Below are positions 1 to 8,614 of a DNA stretch of 33,903 bases, one piece after another. Below the pieces are notes generated by a model. It ran no database searches and was not told the DNA's origin. It saw nothing but the letters and a program-made list of their open reading frames with translations. Origin of the DNA: Thiocystis violacea (GTDB taxonomy: Bacteria; Pseudomonadota; Gammaproteobacteria; Chromatiales; Chromatiaceae); contig NZ_NRRF01000050.1 of NCBI RefSeq assembly GCF_016583565.1, positions 1 through 33,903 of the forward strand. The letters run 5' to 3'. A program made the translations under genes and the position numbers. Each line of letters starts with the position of its first letter. Position 1 is the stretch's first letter.

Positions 1-68
1 CCCAGGTCACCGCACGCGCTTGACCGACGCTAGCGCCTGTACCCGTCGACCCAGCTACGTTGGTTTCG

Positions 69-116
69 GGAAGCGGAGCTTCCTCTCGCGGGTGACGCAG
101 CTGGAGCTGCGTCACC
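69..116. repeat. Two adjacent palindromes, mosaic/REP-like repeat
   Basis: Two hairpin-forming palindromes sit side by side in non-coding DNA. The first, at 69-83, has arms GGAAGC/GCTTCC around GGA. The second, at 91-116, has perfect 12-bp arms (GGTGACGCAGCT and its complement) around GG. Both share a central GGAGCT core, which suggests one repeat family with variable arms. There is no T-tract, so a simple intrinsic terminator is not favoured. The rest of 1-193 shows no convincing gene; the short open frame at 20-205 runs straight through the palindromes. Confidence 0.6.
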
Positions 117-193
117 AGGCACTCGTCGGTCTGAGGCGAGGCCTCGCGAGATGTCAGGCTCACAGCAACTCAGAGCGCTGTTTCGCAAGGCAC

Positions 194-484
194 TCAAGAC
201 CCTGATGACGCCCCCTGCTCGTTCTCCAACGCCTTATCCGTGATCTCCTTGTACAGATGCACGGCGCGGGCATAGAGGCTCTCGAATTCCGGCCGCTTGT
301 CCACCAGCCGCTTGATGTGCTCGGCGTCCTCCATCACCCGCTTGAGGTGCTCGATGTCGGAGTCGTCGAGCGGCTCGCCACGGTCGACCTTGGCCTTGAT
401 GTCGAGCGCGCGCGGGAGCCGGAACTTCTCGAAGCGCTCGAGAACGGTGACGAGCACGCCTTCTTCGTGTGAGATCTCGGTCAT
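194..484 (-). CDS. Small charged helical protein, function unknown
   Basis: This 96-residue protein is rich in Glu, Lys, Arg and Asp and has no signal peptide or membrane segment. It looks all-helical: an N-terminal amphipathic stretch near LERFEKFRLP (15-24), then a long helical part from about residue 41 to 90. The start at 484 is chosen because CCGGAGGA lies just upstream at good spacing; the longer open frame back to 745 would run into the next gene. I do not recognise the family. It lies downstream of the LOG-family gene on the same strand, with about 257 bases between them in which I see no gene. It is probably cytosolic. Confidence 0.7.
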   Translation of the reverse strand: MTEISHEEGVLVTVLERFEKFRLPRALDIKAKVDRGEPLDDSDIEHLKRVMEDAEHIKRLVDKRPEFESLYARAVHLYKEITDKALENEQGASSGS

Positions 485-741
485 GGTGTCCTCCGGAACA
501 GTGTGATCACTCGGATTGAGCTGAGGTACAGCGGCTCTAGCAACGAATCGACGTGCTCGGCGCAAGACACGCTCGGGCGCCTTGCATTTCGGGCGATTTC
601 GATGGCGCCGCCGGTGGCCCCGGCGAAGATCTCCAGTCCCTTCTGAGTGCGCGTGGTGCCCGGCGGCACGGAGCGGCCGCTCGGTCTGGGCCTGGCGATT
701 GGAAGCATCCATCCTCGGGCGCCGCTGGCGCCTCGGCGCTC

Positions 742-1464
742 TCAACCCTCGCTCGTCTGATGCGGCCGCCAGCGGGCATGCCGCTCGCGCAGAATCGCGA
801 GTGCGTCATCGGCCCCCTTCACGCACTGGGGGATGTCCATGTCCTCCGCATTGGCCAGCTCGAAACCGGGGCGGCGCATCCAGCGGCGCGACCAGTCGAC
901 CAATTCGCCCCACATGTCGCCGACGAAGATGAGCGGTGTGTCGTGCAGATGGCGCACCTGCAGGAGCTGCCAGACCAGCATGGATTCCAGGACGGTGCCA
1001 ATCCCGCCGGGGACGACGATATAGGCGTCCGAGACGAGCACGAAGTGATGCAGCCGGGTGAAGAAGGTCTGGTGCTCGAAGGACTCCTGCACGAAGGGGT
1101 TGACCTCCTGCTCGAAGGGCAGATCCACACGGATACCGATGCTCTGCGCCCGCTCGGGGGCGGCGCTTGACTGAGCGCCCTCGTTGGCCGCCTGCATGAG
1201 GCCGGGGCCACCGCCGGTGACGATGTCGCAATCCATCGCGGCCAGCTCGGCGGCCAGGCGCTTGACCTCCTCATAGACCCAATGCCCGGGCTGGGTGCGC
1301 GCCGAGCCGAAGATGGTCACCCGATAGCGCTCCCGCTTCGAGGGGCGCAGCCGGGTCAGATTGTTGACCAGGGTCCAGAGGCCGAAGATGGTATCCACCA
1401 GGATGCGCTTGACACCCTCTTCATCGGCCAGGCTAACGGTGGTTGGAGTGCGCGGTTCTGTCAT
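742..1464 (-). CDS. LOG family protein (Rossmann-fold nucleotide hydrolase)
   Basis: The 240-residue protein carries the LOG/'lysine decarboxylase-like' signatures: IFGSAR at 51-56, GGGPGLM at 84-90 and PGGIGTVLE at 152-160. In characterised members these form the nucleotide-binding and catalytic site of cytokinin riboside 5'-monophosphate phosphoribohydrolase, which releases a free base from a nucleoside monophosphate. In bacteria many members act on AMP or related nucleotides, so the true substrate here is unknown. I start at 1464 because AGGACAGGG precedes this ATG; in-frame starts at 1479, 1485 and 1584 are possible but add a low-complexity leader. It is a cytosolic protein, probably transcribed with the minus-strand genes on either side. 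Confidence 0.85.
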   Translation of the reverse strand: MTEPRTPTTVSLADEEGVKRILVDTIFGLWTLVNNLTRLRPSKRERYRVTIFGSARTQPGHWVYEEVKRLAAELAAMDCDIVTGGGPGLMQAANEGAQSSAAPERAQSIGIRVDLPFEQEVNPFVQESFEHQTFFTRLHHFVLVSDAYIVVPGGIGTVLESMLVWQLLQVRHLHDTPLIFVGDMWGELVDWSRRWMRRPGFELANAEDMDIPQCVKGADDALAILRERHARWRPHQTSEG

Positions 1465-1552
1465 CGACCCTGTCCTCATGAGCATTTTGTCTTGCGACAC
1501 CTCGGGGCTGGCAGTCGCTGCGGGCGCTGGACGGCCCCGAGGACTGCGCCGG

Positions 1553-1783
1553 TCAGTCGATATGGCCCTTCTCGTGCTGGTCATAGAGGTAGCCGCCGAC
1601 AGCGCCGGCGCCCGCGCCGATGAGCGCGCCCGTCCCGGCGCTGCCGCTCAGCGAGCCGATCGCGGCGCCACCCGCCGCACCCATCAAGGCACCGCTACCG
1701 GTACGGCTTCCAGTCGTGGTCCCGCAGCCGGACAGGCAGAGCACCAGCGACACACTCGCAAGCATGGCAAGCTTCTTTTTCAT
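1553..1783 (-). CDS. Glycine-zipper lipoprotein
   Basis: This 76-residue protein begins with a lipoprotein signal peptide: MKKKLAM, a hydrophobic core, then LSGC with the lipid-accepting Cys near residue 20. The rest is dominated by Gly-x-x-x-Gly spacing (GALMGAAGGAAIG, then GALIGAGAGAVGG), the glycine-zipper pattern of small membrane-associating envelope proteins such as the SlyB/OsmB type. It ends in a short charged tail. The start follows CAGGAG at good spacing. It is probably an outer-membrane or inner-membrane lipoprotein; related proteins are often envelope-stress responsive, but nothing in this sequence shows such regulation. Confidence 0.8.
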   Translation of the reverse strand: MKKKLAMLASVSLVLCLSGCGTTTGSRTGSGALMGAAGGAAIGSLSGSAGTGALIGAGAGAVGGYLYDQHEKGHID

Positions 1784-1838
1784 GTCATCAACTCCTGGAT
1801 CTCGCGATAGGCTGCGACAGCGAGCCATCGCCACACGG

Positions 1839-2240
1839 TTATTTCTGACAGGGGTACTTGGCCGCAAGGGCGCGCACCACGCCAACGACGGGCGGCTCGG
1901 CCATCAGCCGCGCATCCCTGGCGTGCGCGTCGCCCCAGGAGAGAAATGCCTGAGTGCCGTCCTCGATGGTCGCGCCCTTGGGATAGCAGACGAGCCGTTT
2001 CAGCTTGCGACGGTCGCTGATCTCGTCGTGGTATTGCACGGTTGCCTGAAGGAAGGCACGGCACGCCTGATGCGCCACCGCATACTCCGCAGCCTCAGAG
2101 CCAACCGAGCACACGGCATAAAGCCTCGCGGTGGTATCGAGGCGAAAGTCCGCATCCTCCACCGCCAGCGTCGCCTGGCTGAAGACAGTGCCGGCGCTGG
2201 CGAGGATGAAGGCGAGTCCAAGGGTCTGTCGGTCGTTCAT
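1839..2240 (-). CDS. Rap1a/Tai-like secreted Cys-containing protein
   Basis: This 133-residue protein has a signal peptide (about residues 1-26, cleaved near ATLA) and four cysteines at 44, 60, 85 and 131, a pattern expected for two disulfides in the periplasm. The spacing YAVC...HQAC..F, then a central CYP, and an ending of the form AAKYPC resembles the Rap1a/Tai family, known from immunity proteins of type VI secretion amidase effectors. No effector or secretion gene is nearby, so a function other than immunity is quite possible. It lies 55 bases upstream of the glycine-zipper lipoprotein gene on the same strand, so the two may be co-transcribed. Confidence 0.65.
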   Translation of the reverse strand: MNDRQTLGLAFILASAGTVFSQATLAVEDADFRLDTTARLYAVCSVGSEAAEYAVAHQACRAFLQATVQYHDEISDRRKLKRLVCYPKGATIEDGTQAFLSWGDAHARDARLMAEPPVVGVVRALAAKYPCQK

Positions 2241-2461
2241 CTGGCATCCTCCGTTGAGGCGTTGGTCGGTTCGCGAAACAAGCGCCGCAGGCGCTCACAG
2301 AGCACAAGCGCGGGAGATACCTGGAATAAGCAAATCGTCTGCCAGCCGCGCACAAAGCCTCTTACTACGCCACGAATCGCTTAAAATCAGCGGCTTGTCC
2401 GGCATCCTTGGATCGGCGGAGATCCCTCACGGCCACCAGCAACCACGATATCTCGGAGTTT

Positions 2462-4089
<1,628 letters not shown>

Positions 4090-4093
<4 letters not shown>

Positions 4094-4923
4094 AAGACCT
4101 CCGGGATCCGTCTCAAGGGGCGGTCGGGCTCCTGGTAGCCCCGTGCCTTCTGGCGTTTGGGCAGGGTGATCCGCTCGCGCGGCAGCTCTTCATAGGGGAT
4201 CTGGCTCAGGAGGTGGCGGATGATATTGAGCCGGGCACGCTTCTTGTCGTCCGAGGGGGCCACATGCCAGGGCGCGAAGTCGGTATCCGTGGCCGCGAAC
4301 ATGGCGTCGCGCGCCCGCGAGTAGTCGTACCAGCGACTGTAGGACTTGAGATCCATCGGCGAGAGCTTCCAGAGCTTGCGCCCGTCCTCGATCCGCGCCT
4401 CCAGGCGTCGGGTCTGCTCCTCTGGGCTCACCTCCAGCCAGTACTTGAGCAGGATGATGCCGGAGTCGATCATCGCCCGCTCGACCATCGGGGTCATCTG
4501 CAGGAAGCGCTCGGTCTGCGCCTCGGTACAGAAGCCCATCACCCGCTCGACCCCAGCGCGGTTGTACCAACTGCGGTCGAAGATGACGACCTCCCCCGCC
4601 GCCGGAAAGTGGCGCATGTAGCGCTGGATATACATCTGGCTCTTTTCCCGCTCGGTCGGTGCCGGCAGGGCGACGACTCGGAAGATGCGCGGGCTGACCC
4701 GCTCCGTCATCGCCTTGATGGTCCCGCCCTTGCCCGCGCCGTCGCGGCCCTCGAAGACGATACAGACCTTGAGCCCCTGGCGACGGACCCATTCCTGAAG
4801 CTTGACCAGCTCGACATGCAGCGTCGCCAGCTCGCGCTCATAGGCTTTGGCCTTCAGCTTGGCGGGCGCTGGACCCGCTGTCTTGTCATCCGCCTCGTGG
4901 CGCTTCTTGGCGTGCTTGCTCAT
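4090..4923 (-). CDS. ppk2: Polyphosphate kinase 2 family protein
   Basis: This 277-residue single-domain PPK2 transfers phosphate between polyphosphate and nucleoside phosphates. Visible motifs are Walker A GRDGAGKGG (59-67), the Walker B region with FDRSWYNRAGVERVMGF (116-132), and the lid segment with KLWKLSPMDLKS. One-domain length and these motifs fit class I enzymes, which mostly use ADP or GDP, though substrate cannot be fixed by eye. ATG at 4923 has a run of six G nine bases upstream; ATG at 4932 (three codons longer) is the alternative. The basic N-terminus (about 1-28) is variable in the family. Its stop overlaps the start of the sigma-54 activator gene, which implies a shared transcript. 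Confidence 0.92.
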
Positions 4924-5103
4924 GACCCGCATCCCCCCATTGGTGACCGCCGGCGGCGATCTGCTCTCTCCAAGTATCGAACAAAATGGACGGACTGAGG
5001 CAGCAACAAGGCCAGGAGAGAGCCGGCGAGCGCGATTCAGCGACCCTGCGAGGTGATCGAGTGGCCTCGCGAGCCCGATGCCTCGCCGCGCGACGCACGG
5101 GTC

Positions 5104-6471
5104 TCAAGCAATCGCATCCAGCGCCTCGGCGAGGGTTCGCACGGCGGTGATCTCAAGGCCCTCGACCCCCTCCTTGGGGACATTGCCCTTGGGCACGACC
5201 GCGCGGCGAATGCCGTGCTTCGCGGCCTCGCGCAATCTGTCCGGACCATTGGGAACGGGGCGCACCTCGCCGGAGAGGCCGACCTCGCCGAAGACGGCGA
5301 GATCCAGCGGCAGGGGCCGGTCCCGGTAGCTGGACAGAACCGCCATGATGACCGGGAGATCCGCGGCCGTCTCGGCGATGCGCACCCCGCCGACGACGTT
5401 GACGAAGACATCCTGGTTGAACATGCCGATGCCGCCGTGACGGTGCAGGACGGCAAGCAGCATGGAGAGACGATTCTGATCCAGCCCGAGCGCGACCCGC
5501 CGCGGGTTGGCGAGCGGACTCTCGTCGACCAGCGCCTGAACCTCGACCAGCAGCGGACGCGTACCCTCGCGGGTCACCATCACGATGCTGCCCGAGACCG
5601 GCTCATCGTGGCGGGACAGGAAGATGGCCGAGGGATTCTTGACCTCGCGCAGGCCATGATCACCCATCGAGAAGACACCCAGCTCGTTCACGGCCCCGAA
5701 GCGGTTCTTGATGGAGCGGACGATGCGAAAGGGACCGCCCTGCTCGCCCTCGAAATAGAGCACGGTGTCCACCATGTGCTCCAGCACCCGAGGGCCGGCG
5801 AGGGCGCCGTCCTTGGTGACGTGACCGACCAGGAAGACGACGGTATCCCGTTGCTTGGCGAAGCGGACCAGCTGTGCCGCCGACTCGCGGACCTGAGAGA
5901 CCGAGCCCGGCGCCGATTGGACCTGCTCCGTGAAGAGGGTCTGAATGGAGTCCACCACCATGATGCGCGGGGCCTCCTGCTCGGCATGGGCCAGGATCAG
6001 CTCCACGCAGGTCTCGGCGAGCAAGCGGATCCCGCCGCCAGCCAGCCCCAGGCGTCGCGCCCGCAGGCCAATCTGTTGCGGGGACTCCTCGCCGCTGACA
6101 TAGAGCACGGGCTGCGACCCCGCCAAGGCCGCACAGGCCTGCAGCAGCAGGGTGGACTTACCGATGCCTGGATCGCCGCCGATGAGTACCACGGAGCCGG
6201 CGACGAGACCACCACCCAGGACGCGGTCCAACTCCCCGATCCCGCTCTGAATGCGCTGGCGCTCCTCCGGACTGACCGCGGCGAGGGTTTCGACGCGTTT
6301 GGCATCCGCGGCACCCGTGTAGCCGCCGCGTTGGGTGCCGCGGCCGCGGGGCTCGGCGAGCTCGGACAGGGTATTCCAAGCCCCGCAATCGGTGCACTGC
6401 CCCGCCCACTTGGGGTGGCGGGCACCGCAGGCGTTGCAGACGTAGGCCGAGCGTGGCTTGGGTGAGGCCAT
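5104..6471 (-). CDS. radA: DNA repair protein RadA
   Basis: This 455-residue protein has all RadA parts in order: an N-terminal C4 zinc finger (Cys 12, 15, 26, 29), a RecA-like ATPase with Walker A GGDPGIGKST (98-107), the RadA-specific KNRFG motif (255-259), and a C-terminal Lon-protease-like domain (about 270-455) that lacks protease function in known members. RadA is a DnaB-type branch-migration helicase that helps process recombination intermediates. The length is usual for the family. The gene is last in a co-directional run, 98 bases after the SRPBCC gene. I see no strong ribosome site, but the start is fixed by the zinc finger. Confidence 0.96.
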   Translation of the reverse strand: MASPKPRSAYVCNACGARHPKWAGQCTDCGAWNTLSELAEPRGRGTQRGGYTGAADAKRVETLAAVSPEERQRIQSGIGELDRVLGGGLVAGSVVLIGGDPGIGKSTLLLQACAALAGSQPVLYVSGEESPQQIGLRARRLGLAGGGIRLLAETCVELILAHAEQEAPRIMVVDSIQTLFTEQVQSAPGSVSQVRESAAQLVRFAKQRDTVVFLVGHVTKDGALAGPRVLEHMVDTVLYFEGEQGGPFRIVRSIKNRFGAVNELGVFSMGDHGLREVKNPSAIFLSRHDEPVSGSIVMVTREGTRPLLVEVQALVDESPLANPRRVALGLDQNRLSMLLAVLHRHGGIGMFNQDVFVNVVGGVRIAETAADLPVIMAVLSSYRDRPLPLDLAVFGEVGLSGEVRPVPNGPDRLREAAKHGIRRAVVPKGNVPKEGVEGLEITAVRTLAEALDAIA

Positions 6472-6569
6472 GGCGAGTTCTCGTCAGTTGGGGGTCGGGG
6501 GACCGAGGGCTGTGTCTAACGCCTGGCCGAGCGCGAGGCGCACCTGCCGCGCCGGAGTCGTTCACGCCC

Positions 6570-7025
6570 TCAGTCGACGCCTGGACTCAGCTCGGCCTCG
6601 ATCAGCACCTTGAGCTGGCTCATCATGCGCTCGGCGCTCTCCTGGGCGAACCGGCGCACGGTGCCGAGGAAGAACATCATGCCAGGGCTCAGCCGCTCCA
6701 GCTCGAACGCGAAGCTGACGCGGGTCTGACCCTCGCACGGCTCGAAGCGGTATTGGATACGAAAGGGGTCATCCAGCCCCTCGAAGCGAAGCTCACTCGC
6801 GTGATCGAAGACGACCACGCGAAACTCGCTCCGGGTGCGACGCCCTTTGTCCACACGGACCTGCCGCCCGACCCAACCGACCTGCAGCGGCCCTTCGGTG
6901 ATGGCCTCCATCAGCTCGACCTCGGGCGACCAGCGCGGATAGTTGCGGACGAAATCCTCCGCGACGAATGCAAAGACCTGTGTCGGCGGGCAGGCGATGA
7001 GCGCCTGCGCCTCGGCTTTCACCAT
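6570..7025 (-). CDS. SRPBCC (START-like) family protein
   Basis: This 151-residue protein fits the polyketide-cyclase/START-like fold. An N-terminal strand is followed by a segment with VFAFVAEDFVRNYPRW, typical of the first helices; a central beta region holds EFRVVVF and FRIQYRFEP; a long C-terminal helix (about 118-145) closes the cavity. Such proteins bind small hydrophobic ligands or act as adaptors. No catalytic residues can be assigned. The gene begins six bases after the J-domain gene stop, so it belongs to the VWA/J-domain cluster. AGGAG precedes the start at somewhat long spacing. Confidence 0.8.
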   Translation of the reverse strand: MVKAEAQALIACPPTQVFAFVAEDFVRNYPRWSPEVELMEAITEGPLQVGWVGRQVRVDKGRRTRSEFRVVVFDHASELRFEGLDDPFRIQYRFEPCEGQTRVSFAFELERLSPGMMFFLGTVRRFAQESAERMMSQLKVLIEAELSPGVD

Positions 7026-7031
7026 GATTCA

Positions 7032-7793
7032 TCAGTCTCCTAGCAGTCGGCGCTTGGCCTCGTTGATCTTGGCGGCCAGGTAGTCCGAGCCGCCACGGTC
7101 CGGGTGCAGGCGCTGCATGAGCCGCCGATGGGCGGCCCGGATGGCATCGGCATCCGCGCTCGGCGCCACGCCGAGGATCGACCTGGCTTCCGCCTCGCTC
7201 AGCCCCGGCCCCGTCGGCCCCGAAGCCCCGGAGCCAGCGCCACTGGTCTGCGCGCGCTCCCGCCAGTCGTCGCCATGCTCGCGGTCCAGATAGGCCTCCA
7301 GCACCGCCAGCGACTGGGCATCGCTCTCACGATAGAGTTCATGCATCCTCAGCAGATCATCGAGCCTGAGGGTGCTCAGATCCCGCCCCTTGAAGGGACC
7401 GTCGCGGACCCGGCCATCCAGCGCACCCGTGGCATGGTCCAGCCGCATGTCGAGATAGCGTGTGCGGATGCTCGATGCCTGCCCCCGCTGCCCCGCCTTG
7501 GCCGACCCCATGCCGCCAGCGAGGCCGAGCGACCGCAGGACCTGCTGCAGCACGGGGAAGAGTCTCAGCAGGTTCGCGGCGCGAATGACCAGGGGAATGG
7601 CGGCCCCCATGGCGGCGAGGATGGGGTTGAGCCGTCCGCTCAGCACCGCCACCAGGAGCACCGCAATCAGCCCCCAGAATGCCCACTTGCGCAACACTCG
7701 GCTGATTTGCTCGGGCGGCGTCGCGCGAAACCAGTGGAGAAGCCAGAGGACCCCGCCGATGAAGGCGATCAGCAGCAACAGGCGGACGATCAC
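7032..7793 (-). CDS. Membrane-anchored J-domain protein
   Basis: This 253-residue protein has two or three hydrophobic segments near its N-terminus (about 3-21, 37-52 and 56-72), a linker rich in Gly, Ala and Ser (about 182-198), and a C-terminal J domain (about 198-253) with the essential HPD at 230-232, followed by GGSDYLAAKINEAKRRL. A C-terminal J domain behind membrane segments resembles Pam18/Tim14-type proteins. It should stimulate a DnaK-type chaperone at the inner membrane, with the J domain in the cytosol. The start is GTG at 7793, with AAGGAG nine bases upstream, four bases after the VWA stop codon; this indicates translational coupling. Confidence 0.88.
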   Translation of the reverse strand: MIVRLLLLIAFIGGVLWLLHWFRATPPEQISRVLRKWAFWGLIAVLLVAVLSGRLNPILAAMGAAIPLVIRAANLLRLFPVLQQVLRSLGLAGGMGSAKAGQRGQASSIRTRYLDMRLDHATGALDGRVRDGPFKGRDLSTLRLDDLLRMHELYRESDAQSLAVLEAYLDREHGDDWRERAQTSGAGSGASGPTGPGLSEAEARSILGVAPSADADAIRAAHRRLMQRLHPDRGGSDYLAAKINEAKRRLLGD

Positions 7794-7797
7794 GCGC

Positions 7798-8517
7798 TCA
7801 GGCTCCTTTCTTGCTCATCTGGTGTGTCAGCTGTAAGACGGCGCCACCCCGCTCCCGACCGTAACGTTCCAGAGCCTTGCGCCCACCGGCGGCATAGACA
7901 GCCACGGCGCTCAAGAGATCACGCAGCAGCTGCGGACTATTCGCATCGAAGGGGCACCAGGCACCGCCGCTCAGACGCGCGATGTCGCGAAAGGCGGACT
8001 CGGCCGCCGGATCCCGCCCCTCCTGAAAGACGAAGGCGGGCACCCCCAGCAACCCGAGCCGACCGGCCAGACCCGCAAGCCGGTCGCGATCTTCCTCCAT
8101 GCAGTCGCCGACCAAGATGAGCGCATCGACGCGACCCTTGGTGGCCTCGTCGATCGCATGTGTCAAGACACGGCCGATCTGGGTCAGTCCGGCCGCGCAA
8201 TAGACGCGATTCATGCGTGTCAGCAGCGCGTCGGCATCCTGATACCAATCGGACCACTCCAGCTCCTGGAACCCCCGATAGAAGCAGAGCTGAACCGCCA
8301 AGCCGCCAAGCGCGCGGGTCTCGAGGAACATGCTCGACTGGATCTGGGCGGCCTGATCCCAGGTCGGCTCGCGGCTCGCGGTCGCGTCCATCGCGAAAAT
8401 GAGGCGACCCGTCGCACTGCCAGGGGCGCGCCTGGGCATGGACTCGACTTGCTGCAAAAAGTCGCTCAGCGCATTCGCTGAGGCGGTCTTCTCGAGGTCT
8501 TTTCGGTCGGCGTTCAT
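7798..8517 (-). CDS. VWA-domain protein
   Basis: This 239-residue cytosolic protein has a von Willebrand factor A fold. The metal-ion-dependent adhesion site is visible as DATAS (D44, T46, S48), a threonine near T112 and an aspartate near D138 in LVGDC, so metal binding is probably intact. There is no signal peptide or membrane segment. VWA proteins usually act as interaction or assembly subunits. The gene is followed four bases later by the J-domain gene. The start lies just beyond an array of thirteen 7-bp repeats, and no ribosome-binding site is visible there, which is odd and may limit or vary its translation. The true start could be internal. Confidence 0.85.
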   Translation of the reverse strand: MNADRKDLEKTASANALSDFLQQVESMPRRAPGSATGRLIFAMDATASREPTWDQAAQIQSSMFLETRALGGLAVQLCFYRGFQELEWSDWYQDADALLTRMNRVYCAAGLTQIGRVLTHAIDEATKGRVDALILVGDCMEEDRDRLAGLAGRLGLLGVPAFVFQEGRDPAAESAFRDIARLSGGAWCPFDANSPQLLRDLLSAVAVYAAGGRKALERYGRERGGAVLQLTHQMSKKGA

Positions 8518-8523
8518 GGGGTT

Positions 8524-8614
8524 AGGTGTCAGGTGTCAGGTGTCAGGTGTCAGGTGTCAGGTGTCAGGTGTCAGGTGTCAGGTGTCAGGTGTCAGGTGTC
8601 AGGTGTCAGGTGTC
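8524..8614. repeat. Heptamer tandem array, 13 exact copies
   Basis: Thirteen perfect copies of AGGTGTC (plus strand; GACACCT on minus) run head to tail for 91 bases. They fill essentially the whole gap between the helicase gene and the VWA gene. The stop codon of the helicase gene (minus strand TGA, 8613-8615) lies at the edge of the array. A 7-bp unit is not a multiple of three, and exact copies suggest recent expansion by strand slippage. The open frame with repeating CQVSGVR residues on the plus strand is a product of the array and not a gene. Confidence 0.97.

Noticed and set aside
20..205. 61-codon open frame at the left end
   Set aside because: It runs through palindromic repeats, lacks a ribosome site and has no recognisable content.
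485..741. Possible extra minus-strand gene between the small protein and the LOG gene
   Set aside because: The open frame has no ribosome site and no known motif, and overlaps other frames; left as intergenic.
4933..5103. Sigma-54 promoter upstream of ppk2
   Set aside because: A GCAA occurs on the plus strand, but the paired GTGCCA element is absent at the right distance.
5053..6465. Plus-strand open frame of 470 codons
   Set aside because: Antisense to radA; composition is that of a GC-rich shadow frame.
8524..8614. CRISPR array
   Set aside because: Units are 7 bases with no spacers.
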